Below, one piece after another: positions 26,072 through 35,970 of a stretch of 36,600 bases of DNA (the stretch's first letter is position 1; each line of letters starts with the position of its first letter). Position numbers and translations under genes: made by a program. Under the pieces are notes generated by a model. The model ran no database searches. It had not been told where the DNA came from and saw nothing but the letters and a program-made list of their open reading frames with translations. Origin of the DNA: an uncultured Erysipelotrichaceae bacterium (GTDB taxonomy: Bacteria > Bacillota_I > Bacilli_A > RFN20 > CAG-826). The DNA is taken from assembly GCA_946183085.1 (NCBI GenBank), contig CAMGZU010000007.1:1-36600 (forward strand). Direction: 5' to 3'.

Positions 26072-27436
26072 TTAGAATCCAAGGCCACCCATGCCGCCCA
26101 TACCGCCTAAGCCGCCAGGGGGCATCTTGCCCGATTTCTGATATTGTTTGAGACGCTTCATCATCTCTTTGGATTGCTCGTATTTCTTGATGACGCGATT
26201 CACGTCCGCGTTGGTTTTGCCGCTTCCCTTCGCGATGCGGTTCTTCTGCGAGAAGCGAAGAGATTCCGGATGCGCTCTTTCGTAACGCGTCATCGAGTTG
26301 ATGACCGCTTCGAAGTTCTTCATCTCGCGGTTGGCTGCCTCTTGCTGCTCATCGGTGAGCTTCGGCATGCCGGGGATCATCTTGGCGATGAAGCCAAGCG
26401 AGCCGATCTTTTGGACCTGTTTCATCTGACGGAGCATGTCATCCAAGGTGAATTCGCCATCTAACATCTTTCTCGCGTCACGTGCAGCTTGTTTCTCGTC
26501 GATCGCCTCTTTGGCTTTTTCGACGAGGGTGACCACGTCACCCATGCCAAGGATGCGGTCCGCCATACGGTCCGGATAGAAGATATCAAGGTCAGTGAGC
26601 TTTTCGCCAACGCCGGCGAACTTGATGGGGATGCCAGTCAGGTATTTGATGGACAAAGCGGCACCGCCACGGGCATCGCCGTCTAACTTCGACATGATAA
26701 GACCCGTGAGGCGGAGATCATTGTTGAAGGTATTGGCGACGTTCACCGCGTCTTGACCCGACATCGCGTCGACCAATAAGAGGACTTCGTCTGGATGGGT
26801 TTCCTTGATGATGTTCTTGAGTTCATCCATCAAGACCTCATCGATCGCCAAACGGCCCGCGGTATCGAAGATGACGACGTCATAGCCTTCGTTCACCGCT
26901 TTCTCTTGGGCTTGTTTCGCTAAGATGACCGGGCTCTTTTTGGGATCGACTTCAAAGAAATCGACATCGATCTCCTTGGCGATCGTCCTTAACTGGTCGA
27001 TAGCGGCGGGACGATAGACGTCCAAGGGAGCAAGAAGGACTTTCTTGCCGAGTTTGTTCTTTTGGAGATAGGCAAGCTTACCAGCCGAGGTGGTCTTACC
27101 AGCGCCTTGCAAACCAACCAGCATGATCGCGGTCGGATGGCCTTTGGCATAAGCGATGTCGGTGTTGTCTTTGCCTAAGAGCTCTTCGATCTCATCATGA
27201 CAGATCTTAACGAGCATCTGGCTTGGGTTGACCTTGTTATAGACATCTTGGCCAAGGGCCCTTTCCTTGACGTCATTGGTGAAGGCTTTGACGACTTTGA
27301 AATTGACGTCGGCCTCAAGCAAAGCGACGCGGATTTCCTTGAGCATCTCATCCATGTTCTTCTCGGTGAGACGCGACTGGCCACGCAGTTTTTTGAAGAT
27401 GGCGCCAAAGCGGTCGGTTAACGATTCAAATGCCAT
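26072..27436 (-). CDS. ffh: Signal recognition particle protein Ffh
   Basis: 454 aa. GLQGAGKTTSAGKLA, DVYRPAAIDQL, DTAGRLAIDEVLMDEL, TKLDGDARGGAAL-like SKLDGDARGGAALSI, M domain LDDMLRQMKQVQKIG, C-term MPPGGLGGMGGMGG. Confidence 0.98.
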   Translation of the reverse strand: MAFESLTDRFGAIFKKLRGQSRLTEKNMDEMLKEIRVALLEADVNFKVVKAFTNDVKERALGQDVYNKVNPSQMLVKICHDEIEELLGKDNTDIAYAKGHPTAIMLVGLQGAGKTTSAGKLAYLQKNKLGKKVLLAPLDVYRPAAIDQLRTIAKEIDVDFFEVDPKKSPVILAKQAQEKAVNEGYDVVIFDTAGRLAIDEVLMDELKNIIKETHPDEVLLLVDAMSGQDAVNVANTFNNDLRLTGLIMSKLDGDARGGAALSIKYLTGIPIKFAGVGEKLTDLDIFYPDRMADRILGMGDVVTLVEKAKEAIDEKQAARDARKMLDGEFTLDDMLRQMKQVQKIGSLGFIAKMIPGMPKLTDEQQEAANREMKNFEAVINSMTRYERAHPESLRFSQKNRIAKGSGKTNADVNRVIKKYEQSKEMMKRLKQYQKSGKMPPGGLGGMGGMGGLGF

Positions 27437-27767
27437 TTTCGATCTCCTTTAGTAATGCTTCGTATGCGTTTAAACGCTCAACGGGGTCCTTAATTTTGGA
27501 AATACGGTCCCCTTCTATGCTGATTTTGCTTCTCCGTTCCACGAGGTGAAGCTTCTCTTCGAACTCCTCCATTTTCGTGGTCGCGGTCTTGATGGCTTCG
27601 CTGACCGCCGCTCTCGAGATCCCCTCTTCTTCCGCGATCTCGCTAAGCGACAGATCAAAGGAAAAATAGGAGTCGACGATCGCCCTTTGGTTCTCGGTTA
27701 AGAGAGACCCATAGGCAGTGAAAAGACGAAGAAGATGCTCACGGTTTTCTAGGAGTTCCCGGCTCAT
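27426..27767 (-). CDS. ylxM: YlxM/p13-family putative SRP-associated HTH protein
   Basis: 113 aa. LLTENQRAIVDSYFSFDLSLSEIAEEEGISRAAVSEAI, between ftsY and ffh. Confidence 0.93.
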   Translation of the reverse strand: MSRELLENREHLLRLFTAYGSLLTENQRAIVDSYFSFDLSLSEIAEEEGISRAAVSEAIKTATTKMEEFEEKLHLVERRSKISIEGDRISKIKDPVERLNAYEALLKEIENGI

Positions 27768-28750
27768 TCTTCTTCCTTTCCGACCAAGAGGCCATAGAGG
27801 TATTTGTCTAAATCGAATTCCTCAAGATCTTCCATCTTCTCGCCTAATCCGATGAAGCGGACAGGGACGCCGAGCTCGTCGCGGATTGAGAGGATGATGC
27901 CGCCTTTGGAGGTGCCATCCATCTTGGTGATGACGATGCCGCTAAGCTCCGTGACTTCCTTAAAGGCCTTCGCCTGGAGGACGCCATTTTGTCCGGTCGT
28001 CGCATCGACGATCAAAAACGCTTCGTGGGGCGCGCCTGGGATCTCGCGCGATAAGACGCGGTCGATCTTGCTAAGCTCCATCATGAGGTTCTTCTTGTTC
28101 TGGAGACGGCCAGCCGTATCAACGATCACAAGATCGATGTTGTTCTGGATGGCGTATTTGGCCCCGTCATAAGCCACCGAAGCGGGATCGCCATTTTCTT
28201 GTCCAACGATGATCGGACACTTTAAGCGGTCTGCCCAGACTTTGAGTTGTTCCACCGCACCCGCGCGGAAGGTATCGCCCGCGACAAGAAGGACTTTCTT
28301 GCCTTGGTGTTGATAACGATAAGCCAATTTGGCGATGGACGTGGTTTTGCCAACGCCATTCACGCCGACGACCAATAAGACGGTCGGACCGTCTTTTTGG
28401 AAATGGATTTCGTTTTCGATCGCTTCGCCGCTCGTCGTATAGGAGACGAACATCTCGTCGATCATCATCTCGTTGATCTTTGAGGGCTCGGTGATCTTCT
28501 CTTGCTTGGATTTCTCCAAGAGTTCTTCGATGAGGCGCAAAGAAAGCTCGACGCCGACATCGCTCTCGATGAGGATCTGCTCCAGCTCCTCGAAGTATTC
28601 TTCGTTCACCTCTTTGTAGCGTTTCGAAAGACTATCGAGTTTGGAGGCGAAGTTCGCGCGGCTTTTGGCGAGGCCCTTTTGGTATTTCTCGGTGGTCTCG
28701 TCTTTGCTTTTTTTGCTGAATTTGTTCTTTAAGAAAGAGAAAAGTCCCAT
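27764..28750 (-). CDS. ftsY: Signal recognition particle receptor FtsY
   Basis: 328 aa. VVGVNGVGKTTSIAKLA, AGDTFRAGAVEQL, DTAGRLQNKKNLMMEL, TKMDGTSKGGIILSI. Confidence 0.97.
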   Translation of the reverse strand: MGLFSFLKNKFSKKSKDETTEKYQKGLAKSRANFASKLDSLSKRYKEVNEEYFEELEQILIESDVGVELSLRLIEELLEKSKQEKITEPSKINEMMIDEMFVSYTTSGEAIENEIHFQKDGPTVLLVVGVNGVGKTTSIAKLAYRYQHQGKKVLLVAGDTFRAGAVEQLKVWADRLKCPIIVGQENGDPASVAYDGAKYAIQNNIDLVIVDTAGRLQNKKNLMMELSKIDRVLSREIPGAPHEAFLIVDATTGQNGVLQAKAFKEVTELSGIVITKMDGTSKGGIILSIRDELGVPVRFIGLGEKMEDLEEFDLDKYLYGLLVGKEEE

Positions 28751-29451
28751 TATTCTTCGTCTCCTTGCGGTTTGGCGGCCATCTTGCTCAAGGCATCGGC
28801 TGCCGCGGCGGTTTCGGCCGCTTTCTTGTTCTTGCCAACGCCACGTCCGAGCTCTTCGCCCTCGAAATAGACGGCGGCAACGAACTCTTTGTCATGGCTT
28901 GGGCCACGTTCTTCAACAATCGCATAGGTGACCGATTCTTTCTTATCGGCCTGCATGCATTCCTGAAGAAGCGACTTCGGATTCTGTTCTTGGTGGATCT
29001 TGCCGTTTTTGATGTCTTCTTCGAAGATCGAGCGGACGATGCGATAGGTGACTTCTAAGCCTTGATCGAGGAAAAGCGCGCCGATGAAGGATTCGAAGAC
29101 GTCTTCTAAGACGTTCAAAGAATCGCTCACGTTCCCTTGGAAGGAAACGCCGACGCGGATGAATTTGTCTAAGCCAAGCTTCCGGCAATAATCCGCTTCG
29201 CTCGCGGTGCGGATGAATTGGGCTTTGAGGACGCTAAGCTCGCCTTGCCCCATCTCGGGATGGTATTTGTAGCAAAGCTCGCTCGTCACCATGCCAATGA
29301 CGGAATCGCCCAAGAATTCGAGTTTTTCGTAATCCTGGTGACGGGTGCCCGCCATGCCATTGTAGGAAGAATGGGTAAAAGCGAGGACATAGAGTTCCTC
29401 GTTGTGCGGCAAAAAGCCGAACTTACGGTAAATCGGGGAGAATTCGCTCAT
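28750..29451 (-). CDS. rnc: Ribonuclease III
   Basis: 233 aa. YEKLEFLGDSVIGMVTSE, DVFESFIGALFLDQG, C-terminal dsRBD (GVGKNKKAAETAAAADALSKM). Confidence 0.97.
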   Translation of the reverse strand: MSEFSPIYRKFGFLPHNEELYVLAFTHSSYNGMAGTRHQDYEKLEFLGDSVIGMVTSELCYKYHPEMGQGELSVLKAQFIRTASEADYCRKLGLDKFIRVGVSFQGNVSDSLNVLEDVFESFIGALFLDQGLEVTYRIVRSIFEEDIKNGKIHQEQNPKSLLQECMQADKKESVTYAIVEERGPSHDKEFVAAVYFEGEELGRGVGKNKKAAETAAAADALSKMAAKPQGDEE

Positions 29452-30422
29452 TGGGATAATCCCTCCTTAATCTGGTCAACCAATTTGTTTTTGACAAGAG
29501 AGTAGGCCACTTCGATCGCGTGGAAGATCGCCACGCCATCCGAATTGCCATGGGCCTTCACGACGACGCCATTGACGCCAAGAAGCATCGCGCCGCCGAC
29601 GGATTTGTAATCCATGGTCTCTTTCATGTCTTTGAAGCCCTTGCGGGATAAGAGATAGCCAAGCTTCGAGAAGATGTTGCGCTGAAAGGCGCTTTTCATC
29701 ATCTCGCTCATCATCTTCGCGACCCCTTCGGTGCCTTTTAGCAGCGTATTGCCAGAGAAGCCGTCGGTCGCGACGACGTCGGCATCGCCATTTAAGACGT
29801 CACGTGCTTCAAGGTTGCCTTGGAAGTTGATGTCTTTTCTTTCCTTGAGGAGAGCATAAGCCTCTTGCCCTTCCGGGGAGCCTTTGCCTTCTTCTGATCC
29901 ATTGGAAAGCACATAGACTTTCGGGTCTTTCACGTTATAGACGCACCGAGAATAGAGAGAGCCCATGAGTGCGAATTGGGCAATTTCTTTGCCGCTATTC
30001 TCGTTGTTGGCCCCAACGTCCAGAATCACGACCTTCTTCCCCTTGATGCGGGTGGGGAAGGGCGCGACCAAGCAAGCGCGTTCGGCGCCTGGGATCTTCC
30101 GGAGCAGCACCGTCGCGCAGGTCAAGAATGCACCAGTGCCGCCACAAGAGATGACGCCATCGGCTTTCTTTTCTTTGACGGAGTTGACCGCCTTGAACAT
30201 CGAGCTCTCTTTGTTCCTTAAGGCGTCGAGGACGCCCGCTTCCATCGGCATGACTTCTTTGGCATCGACAATCTCGCCTTGGGCGCCTTCAAGCTCTTCT
30301 TTTTTGCCTACCAAAAGGAAATTGACTTCGTTGGGGTGCTTTTCTTGGAACAAACGAACGCCTTCTAAAGCGGCTTTCGAACCAAGATCGCCACTGCTCA
30401 TGTCAACTGCTAACGTAATCAT
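29448..30422 (-). CDS. plsX: Phosphate acyltransferase PlsX
   Basis: Start set at MITLAVDMSSGDLGSKAALEG (SD TTAGGAG). GVISCGGTGAFLTCA, VVILDVGANNE, FSGNTLLKGTEGVAKM, GGAMLLGVNGVVVKAHGNSD. Confidence 0.95.
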   Translation of the reverse strand: MITLAVDMSSGDLGSKAALEGVRLFQEKHPNEVNFLLVGKKEELEGAQGEIVDAKEVMPMEAGVLDALRNKESSMFKAVNSVKEKKADGVISCGGTGAFLTCATVLLRKIPGAERACLVAPFPTRIKGKKVVILDVGANNENSGKEIAQFALMGSLYSRCVYNVKDPKVYVLSNGSEEGKGSPEGQEAYALLKERKDINFQGNLEARDVLNGDADVVATDGFSGNTLLKGTEGVAKMMSEMMKSAFQRNIFSKLGYLLSRKGFKDMKETMDYKSVGGAMLLGVNGVVVKAHGNSDGVAIFHAIEVAYSLVKNKLVDQIKEGLSQ

Positions 30423-30460
30423 AAAAGAGGCTCCTAATGACGCCTTGGGAAATGATAACA

Positions 30461-30485
30461 CAGAAAAGGTCTTATTTAGACCTTT
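30461..30485 (-). terminator. Possible terminator overlapping the recG stop codon
   Basis: AAAGGTCT (30465-30472) / AGACCTTT (30478-30485), followed by minus-strand TTTTCTGTGTT. The recG TAA lies at the stem/loop junction. Confidence 0.55.
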
Positions 30486-32490
30486 CCTTTATGGTCGAAC
30501 TTTCTTTGATTTCTTCCTCGGCCGCTTTGAGGATATAAGCGAACTGAGGTTCTTGGGCGTGATTCAAGATGTAAGAGGCGTCGTCTCTGGCGCATTCCAG
30601 CATCTTAAAGTCTTTCACGAGGTTCACGAAATGGAAATCCGGGAGGCCCGATTGCTTCACGCCAAGAAGCTCGCCAGGACCTCTTCTCCTAAGATCTTCT
30701 TCTGCGATTTTAAAACCATCTTCGGTTTGAACCAAGACATTCAATTTATCGAGTTCTTCTTCATCACGCCCATCGTAAAGGAGATAGCACTTCGAACTCG
30801 AGCCATCGCGGCCGATGCGGCCACGGAGCTGATGGAGCGAGGAAAGGGCGAAATGGGTTGGCTCATAGATCAGCATCAAATCGGCTCGCTTCACATCCAC
30901 GCCAACCTCGATGACCTGCGTGGACACGAGGATCGGGCATAAGCCAGTTTTGAAGGCGATGATCGCCGCGTCTTTTTCTTCTTCGTCTTGCCGGCCATGG
31001 AGAAGGGCGACCTTATTGGGGTAAAGCTTCTCATAGGTTTCATAGACCTTCTTCACCGAGATGTTGCTTTCTTCCTCATCCCCTTCAATCTTCGGGGCGA
31101 CCACGTAAACGCGGTGGCCAGATTCCAGGGAAGTTTGCACGTCTTTTTGCACGGTTTTTGAGGCTGTTCTTGCGATTTTCGTCGCAATATCCCTCTTTTT
31201 TGATGGGAATTCGTTTAAGGTCGAGACATCCAAATCGCCATAGATCGTGAGGCTTAAGGTCCTGGGAATCGGGGTGGCGGACATCAAAAGAACGTCGGCA
31301 TTTTCGCCTTTGGAGGCCAACAAGGTTCTTTGGTTCACGCCGAACTTATGCTGCTCGTCGATGATGGCCAAACCGAGTTTGGCGTAATGGACGCTTTTGG
31401 AGAATAGGGAATGAGTGCCCACCGCGATGTCGGCGGTTCCATCCTCCAAATCGTTCAGGTTGCCCCTTTTGGTTTCGTTATCCATCTTGCCCGTGAGCAA
31501 GATCACGTTCACTTTTGTGCCCTCAAACGTCTTCTTAAGCGTTTCGTAATGCTGCTTGGCCAAGGTTTCGGTCGGCGCCATCAGCGCGCCCTGCGAGCCC
31601 CTTAGATAGTTTGCGTAAAGAAGGATCGCGGCGACCAAGGTCTTGCCACTGCCAACATCGCCTTGGAGCAAGCGGTACATAAGCGAATCCGCCTCCATGT
31701 CCAAGACGCATTCCTCCACCGCTTTCTTTTGGCTATTGGTGAGCTGATAGGGCAAAGAGGCGATAAAGGCTTCAAGCTTCTTCCGGTCCAAATAGCCTTT
31801 GCCTTTGGCGAGTAAGCTCTTGTTCTCTTTGCGGATGATCTGGTTCTTTAAGGAGAAGAGAAGCGCCTCTTCGTATTTGAGGACCCTTAACCCCTGGCGG
31901 ATCGATTCCATGTCCAAGGGGAAATGGGTGTTCTTCAACGCGTCATAACGGTTGATGAGCTTGTATTTGCTCCGGAAGATGGCGGGGACGTGATTGTAGA
32001 TTTTGCCATCGCATTCCTTTAAGGCTTTTTGGATGAGCTGGGAGAAAGAATGCTGGGGGTATTCGCTGGGAAGCGAGTATACGGGCACCAAAGCCTCTTC
32101 CTTGGGGATTCTCCCCTTCTTGAGGTTTAGGAGGCTTAATTCGTGTTTCTTCGCGTCGTAGGAGGCTTGCAAGGTGAAGGAATCCTCTTGGTTTAGGATT
32201 TTAGAGAGATAAGGACGGTTCCAGGCGACCACTTTGTAGTCGTTATCAAACTCATCCCGGAAATAGAAGGTCGTGTTGGATAGCCTTTGGAAACGCAGGG
32301 TCTTTGGGGTGGTGATCACCTTGCCAAAAAGAACGACGCGTTCTTTGTCTTCAAGGTGATGCAAGCGCGAGGGATCGCTATAAAGGAAGGATTCGTAGCG
32401 GCGTGGCAGATGCTCCAAAGCCTGAAAATAGGAAAAAATCCCCATTTCGCCGAGGAGATAGTTGAGTCTTGGAGACGTCGTTAATTTCAT
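30472..32490 (-). CDS. recG: ATP-dependent DNA helicase RecG
   Basis: LLQGDVGSGKTLVAAILLYAN, MAPTETLAKQHYETL, GTHSLFSKSV, IDEQHKFGVNQR, LMSATPIPRTLSLTIYGDLDVSTL, QLRGRIGRDGSSSKCYLLYD. Start placed at MKLTTS (32490). Confidence 0.95.
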   Translation of the reverse strand: MKLTTSPRLNYLLGEMGIFSYFQALEHLPRRYESFLYSDPSRLHHLEDKERVVLFGKVITTPKTLRFQRLSNTTFYFRDEFDNDYKVVAWNRPYLSKILNQEDSFTLQASYDAKKHELSLLNLKKGRIPKEEALVPVYSLPSEYPQHSFSQLIQKALKECDGKIYNHVPAIFRSKYKLINRYDALKNTHFPLDMESIRQGLRVLKYEEALLFSLKNQIIRKENKSLLAKGKGYLDRKKLEAFIASLPYQLTNSQKKAVEECVLDMEADSLMYRLLQGDVGSGKTLVAAILLYANYLRGSQGALMAPTETLAKQHYETLKKTFEGTKVNVILLTGKMDNETKRGNLNDLEDGTADIAVGTHSLFSKSVHYAKLGLAIIDEQHKFGVNQRTLLASKGENADVLLMSATPIPRTLSLTIYGDLDVSTLNEFPSKKRDIATKIARTASKTVQKDVQTSLESGHRVYVVAPKIEGDEEESNISVKKVYETYEKLYPNKVALLHGRQDEEEKDAAIIAFKTGLCPILVSTQVIEVGVDVKRADLMLIYEPTHFALSSLHQLRGRIGRDGSSSKCYLLYDGRDEEELDKLNVLVQTEDGFKIAEEDLRRRGPGELLGVKQSGLPDFHFVNLVKDFKMLECARDDASYILNHAQEPQFAYILKAAEEEIKESSTIKERSK

Positions 32491-32546
32491 CTCGCTTATT
32501 GTAGCAAAAAGAAAGGAACGCATTGCGCGTTCCTCACTTGTTTTTC

Positions 32547-34277
32547 TTATTCTAAGCCAACGAGGTAACTGTAGACCGGCTGTCCGCCATCGCGAACGTC
32601 GATTTCGACGTCCTCACCATATTTCTCGTTGAGGATCGATTCGACTTCTTCGCGTTCCGCTTCGTCAACGTCCGCGCCGCAATAGACGGTCAAGACGCCA
32701 GCGTCTTCGCTCATCATCGATTCAATGAGGTCGAGGATCGCGTCCTTGCGGGATTTGACGCAGGAGACGATCTTCTTGTCCTCCATCGCCATGTAATAGT
32801 CCTTGGTGATGTGGACGCCGTCGATGTCGGTGTCTTTAATCGCGTAGGTAACCGAGCCCGAGAGGACGCTCTTAAGGGCGCTCTTCATCTCCTGGAAGAT
32901 GGTTTCGGGGTCGTTATCCGGGTTAAATTGCATCAAGGAAGCAATGCCCTGCGGGATGGTTTTGGAAGGCACCACTTTCGCGTTGATCGAAGGATCCAGG
33001 ACTTCGCAAGCCTGGGAAGCCGCCATCACGATGTTGGAGTTATTGGGAAGGATGTAGACGTTTTCGGCGTGGATGCGCTTGATGGCTTCCACGAAGTCCG
33101 CGGTCGAGGGGTTCATGGTCTGGCCGCCGGAGACGATTTCACCAACGCCAAGCTCACGGAAGATCTCGTCTAGCCCAGGGCCAGAGCTCACGGCGATGAT
33201 GCCAAACTCCGCCAAGGGACGATCGTCTTCTTCTTTGTTTTCTTCTTGCTTGGCCTTATGGGCTTCGATGTTGCCCGCCATATCGGTCGCGGCGCGCCCT
33301 TCGGAGATGTTATGATGCTCCTCGGACATGTTCTCGATGGTGATCGAGAGGAATTCGCCAAAGTTTTGGGCGTAATTGAGCATATCGCCCGGCTTCAAGG
33401 TATGGATGTGGACGCGGACGTTGTCGCCATCGCTCACGACGACGAGGGATTTGCCATGCTCCCCAAGGTATTTGGTGAACTTCTCTTCGTCGAATTTCTT
33501 CTTGCCGTCTTCTTTTTTGCCAAGGCGGAAGATGAACTGGGTGCAATAGCCATAGGCCTCTTCTTCTTCGAGCTGGGCGCCGGCATAGCCATGGTCGCCT
33601 TTCTCGAACATCTGCATGACGTCGCTGCCCGCGGGGGATTCGACGTTCTCGACGCGGTCGATCATCTTGCCTTTGACCGCGGCGTTCATGCCTTCGAAGA
33701 TGCGCCAGAGACCCGTGCCGCCGCTATCGACGACGCCGACTTCCTTCAAAACCGGAAGGAGCTCTGGGGTATGATCCAAAGATTTCTTCGCTTCCTGGAG
33801 GAGGAATTCGAAAACATCTTCAATGGAATCTAATTTATCTTCGTTGTCTTTGACGGCCTGGGAGGATTCGCGGATGACGGTGAGGATCGTGCCCTCAACC
33901 GGCTTCATGACGGCCTTATAGGCGATTTCTTTCGCGTTTAGAAGGGCGAGGATCAAATCCTCGACGCCGATCTTCTTTTTGCCTTTTAAGGAATCGGCAA
34001 AGCCACGGAAGATCTGCGAGGTGATGACGCCCGAGTTGCCTCTGGCGCCCATCAAAAGGCCGCCGGAGAAGGCTTTGGCGAGATCGTAGACGTTGTCGTC
34101 GTTGCGGTTACGGATTTCCTTGACGCCCGAAGTGAGGGTCAAATTCATGTTCATGCCCGTGTCGCCATCGGGGACAGGGAAAACGTTTAACCGGTCGATT
34201 TCCGGATAATGGTTATACAGGTTATTGGCACCGGAGATGAAAACCTGCTTCAGTAATTCGGCGTCGATATGTTTCAT
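32547..34277 (-). CDS. fakA: DAK-domain protein YloV/FakA (fatty acid kinase ATP-binding subunit-like)
   Basis: 576 aa. NVFPVPDGDTGMNMNLTLTSGVKEI, FSGGLLMGARGNSGVITSQIFRGFADSL, VVDSGGTGLW, ILPNNSNIVMAASQA. Confidence 0.93.
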   Translation of the reverse strand: MKHIDAELLKQVFISGANNLYNHYPEIDRLNVFPVPDGDTGMNMNLTLTSGVKEIRNRNDDNVYDLAKAFSGGLLMGARGNSGVITSQIFRGFADSLKGKKKIGVEDLILALLNAKEIAYKAVMKPVEGTILTVIRESSQAVKDNEDKLDSIEDVFEFLLQEAKKSLDHTPELLPVLKEVGVVDSGGTGLWRIFEGMNAAVKGKMIDRVENVESPAGSDVMQMFEKGDHGYAGAQLEEEEAYGYCTQFIFRLGKKEDGKKKFDEEKFTKYLGEHGKSLVVVSDGDNVRVHIHTLKPGDMLNYAQNFGEFLSITIENMSEEHHNISEGRAATDMAGNIEAHKAKQEENKEEDDRPLAEFGIIAVSSGPGLDEIFRELGVGEIVSGGQTMNPSTADFVEAIKRIHAENVYILPNNSNIVMAASQACEVLDPSINAKVVPSKTIPQGIASLMQFNPDNDPETIFQEMKSALKSVLSGSVTYAIKDTDIDGVHITKDYYMAMEDKKIVSCVKSRKDAILDLIESMMSEDAGVLTVYCGADVDEAEREEVESILNEKYGEDVEIDVRDGGQPVYSYLVGLE

Positions 34278-34654
34278 GCTTCTTCTAGATCCTTTACGTC
34301 CTGAACGTAGACGTTGACGGCCGCGAAACGGATCTGAAAGGTATTCTCAAGAACGTATTTGACTTTCTTTTGCACTTCAAAACAGACCTCGGTGACTTTC
34401 ACGCCGTAGGCAACGTAGATATAAACGGAGACCTCATAAGATTTGCCGCTTTTGATGGCGTAGATCCCCTTCGAGTAATCTTCTTTGGCTAAGCCTTTTT
34501 GGATGGCTTTTGGCAAGTAATCGACGAAAGAGGGGCGCGGGGCAAGGCCAACAACGCCATAGCATTCCATCGCGGCTTCGCCAGCCACGGACGCGATCGC
34601 GGGAAGCGAAAGCTTCACGTTCGCGGGAATCGTCTTCTTCGAAATCGTTGCCAT
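34274..34654 (-). CDS. Asp23/Gls24-family envelope stress protein (YloU-like)
   Basis: 126 aa. LPAIASVAGEAAMECYGVVGLAP, YEVSVYIYVAYGVKVTEVCFEVQKKVKYVLE. ATGA overlap with fakA. Confidence 0.9.
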   Translation of the reverse strand: MATISKKTIPANVKLSLPAIASVAGEAAMECYGVVGLAPRPSFVDYLPKAIQKGLAKEDYSKGIYAIKSGKSYEVSVYIYVAYGVKVTEVCFEVQKKVKYVLENTFQIRFAAVNVYVQDVKDLEEA

Positions 34655-34746
34655 AAGAAATAATGTACGCGTTTAGCGCCTTGATATTATCTCACCTTAT
34701 AAGGCATTTGGAAACCATGGGAATATCCCTCTCCCCATAGGGGAGG

Positions 34747-34777
34747 AAAAGAAAAAGAGCCCGTATTTAACGAGCCC
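34747..34777 (-). terminator. Terminator after the fucose-isomerase-like gene
   Basis: Minus strand GGGCTCGT-taaat-ACGGGCTC (fully paired as RNA with two G-U pairs), then TTTTTCTTTTCC. Confidence 0.7.
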
Positions 34778-34785
34778 TTCCTTGC

Positions 34786-35970
34786 TTAGGCCAACAGTTC
34801 GAAGAAGGCGTCAAGAATCGCTTTGTGGGAGCCATAGGCGAAGAGCATATGGTTGCCCGCGGGGTTTTCGATCAAATCGGAGATCTCTTCGCCGAAGGAA
34901 ACCTGGATCTGGGAACGGCAATAATCGTTTTCTTCCAAGTTGGCGAGAATCTTGCCTTCCTTGACCACGAAGCGGTCCAGGGCAGGCGAGAACTTGGCCA
35001 TCGTGACTTCGCTCTCTTTGAACTTGCCACGGATCCCAAATCCCATCCCCGATTCATAATGGGTCATCAATCGATAGCTCGTTACCATCGAGAAAGGGCA
35101 GGTGCAATGGGCGTAGATCGCTTCTTGCTTGGCGATGTCGAACTTCTCGGGGTTTGCCATGAAGGAAGGCTCGCCTGTGAGTTCTTTTAAGACAAGCATC
35201 GTAAGCAAAGAAGGGATATCCCCTTCGCAAGAAGCCAAGATGCCACGGTCATTTAAGAAGCCAAAGGCCAAACAAGAGGTGTTCTGATATTTCTTGAGCA
35301 AATCGAAGCAGCGGAGCGAGAAGCCGTCCAATTTGTGCTTCTTCGCGATCGCCGTAAGGGCGCTATAGATGTAGAAGGAGCCACGCAAGGCGTCGTCCCT
35401 CCTCGTCCTTCTCCGCATCGCGTGGAAGGATTCTTCGTCCAAGATGACGTGACGGTCGATCTCGCGCTCCAACTCGCTCGTCGAGATCTTGATGAGATTG
35501 ACGCCAAGCTTGCTCTTGATGAGCTTTTGCTCGGTCTGCGAGGAGATCAGCCAATCGGATGGCCCGCCGATCAGAGCGATCTTCTTGCCCTTTAAATGGG
35601 CCTTGATCGCGTAGGCGGAGGCGTAGAGCTTAAGAGTCTCTAACATCGCCTTCTTGTCGCCATAAAGGAATTTGCTCGGTAGGCCAAGGCCTTTTAAGAA
35701 GGATTGGATCTCCAAGGACGCCGCAAAGGAATTGCGGATCCCAAGAGGCATAATGAAGTAAGGCGCGTCATAACGCGCATAAAGGTCATGGAAATACATC
35801 TCCGAGCCGCCCGTAAGGACGAAGAAAACCGGCAAGGCATCTTTCTCTTCCGTGAAGGTGAGCTCGCCATTTGGGTCGAGTTCTTTGAGGAAGGATTCGG
35901 CCTCATCGCGGAGGGTGGGGTCTTGGGCCGCCATCGCGGAACGGAGTTTGATCAAACGAATTTTCGGCAT
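34786..35970 (-). CDS. L-fucose/L-arabinose isomerase-like protein
   Basis: ALIGGPSDWLISS, FSLRCFDLLKKYQNTSCLAFGFLNDRGILASCEGDIPSLLTMLVLKELTGEPSFMANPEKFD...AHCTCP, C-term NHMLFAYGSHKAILDAF. Recalled family pattern (CEGD...LTM...AHCT...NH) matches FucI-like proteins. Start set at MPKIRL (35970). Confidence 0.75.
   Translation of the reverse strand: MPKIRLIKLRSAMAAQDPTLRDEAESFLKELDPNGELTFTEEKDALPVFFVLTGGSEMYFHDLYARYDAPYFIMPLGIRNSFAASLEIQSFLKGLGLPSKFLYGDKKAMLETLKLYASAYAIKAHLKGKKIALIGGPSDWLISSQTEQKLIKSKLGVNLIKISTSELEREIDRHVILDEESFHAMRRRTRRDDALRGSFYIYSALTAIAKKHKLDGFSLRCFDLLKKYQNTSCLAFGFLNDRGILASCEGDIPSLLTMLVLKELTGEPSFMANPEKFDIAKQEAIYAHCTCPFSMVTSYRLMTHYESGMGFGIRGKFKESEVTMAKFSPALDRFVVKEGKILANLEENDYCRSQIQVSFGEEISDLIENPAGNHMLFAYGSHKAILDAFFELLA

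Noticed and set aside
595-35970. Possible UGA=Trp code as in mycoplasmas
   Set aside because: Overlapping ATGA start/stop junctions (rseP/polC, lepB/rbgA, yloU/fakA) use TGA as stop, and Trp is encoded by TGG in the genes examined.
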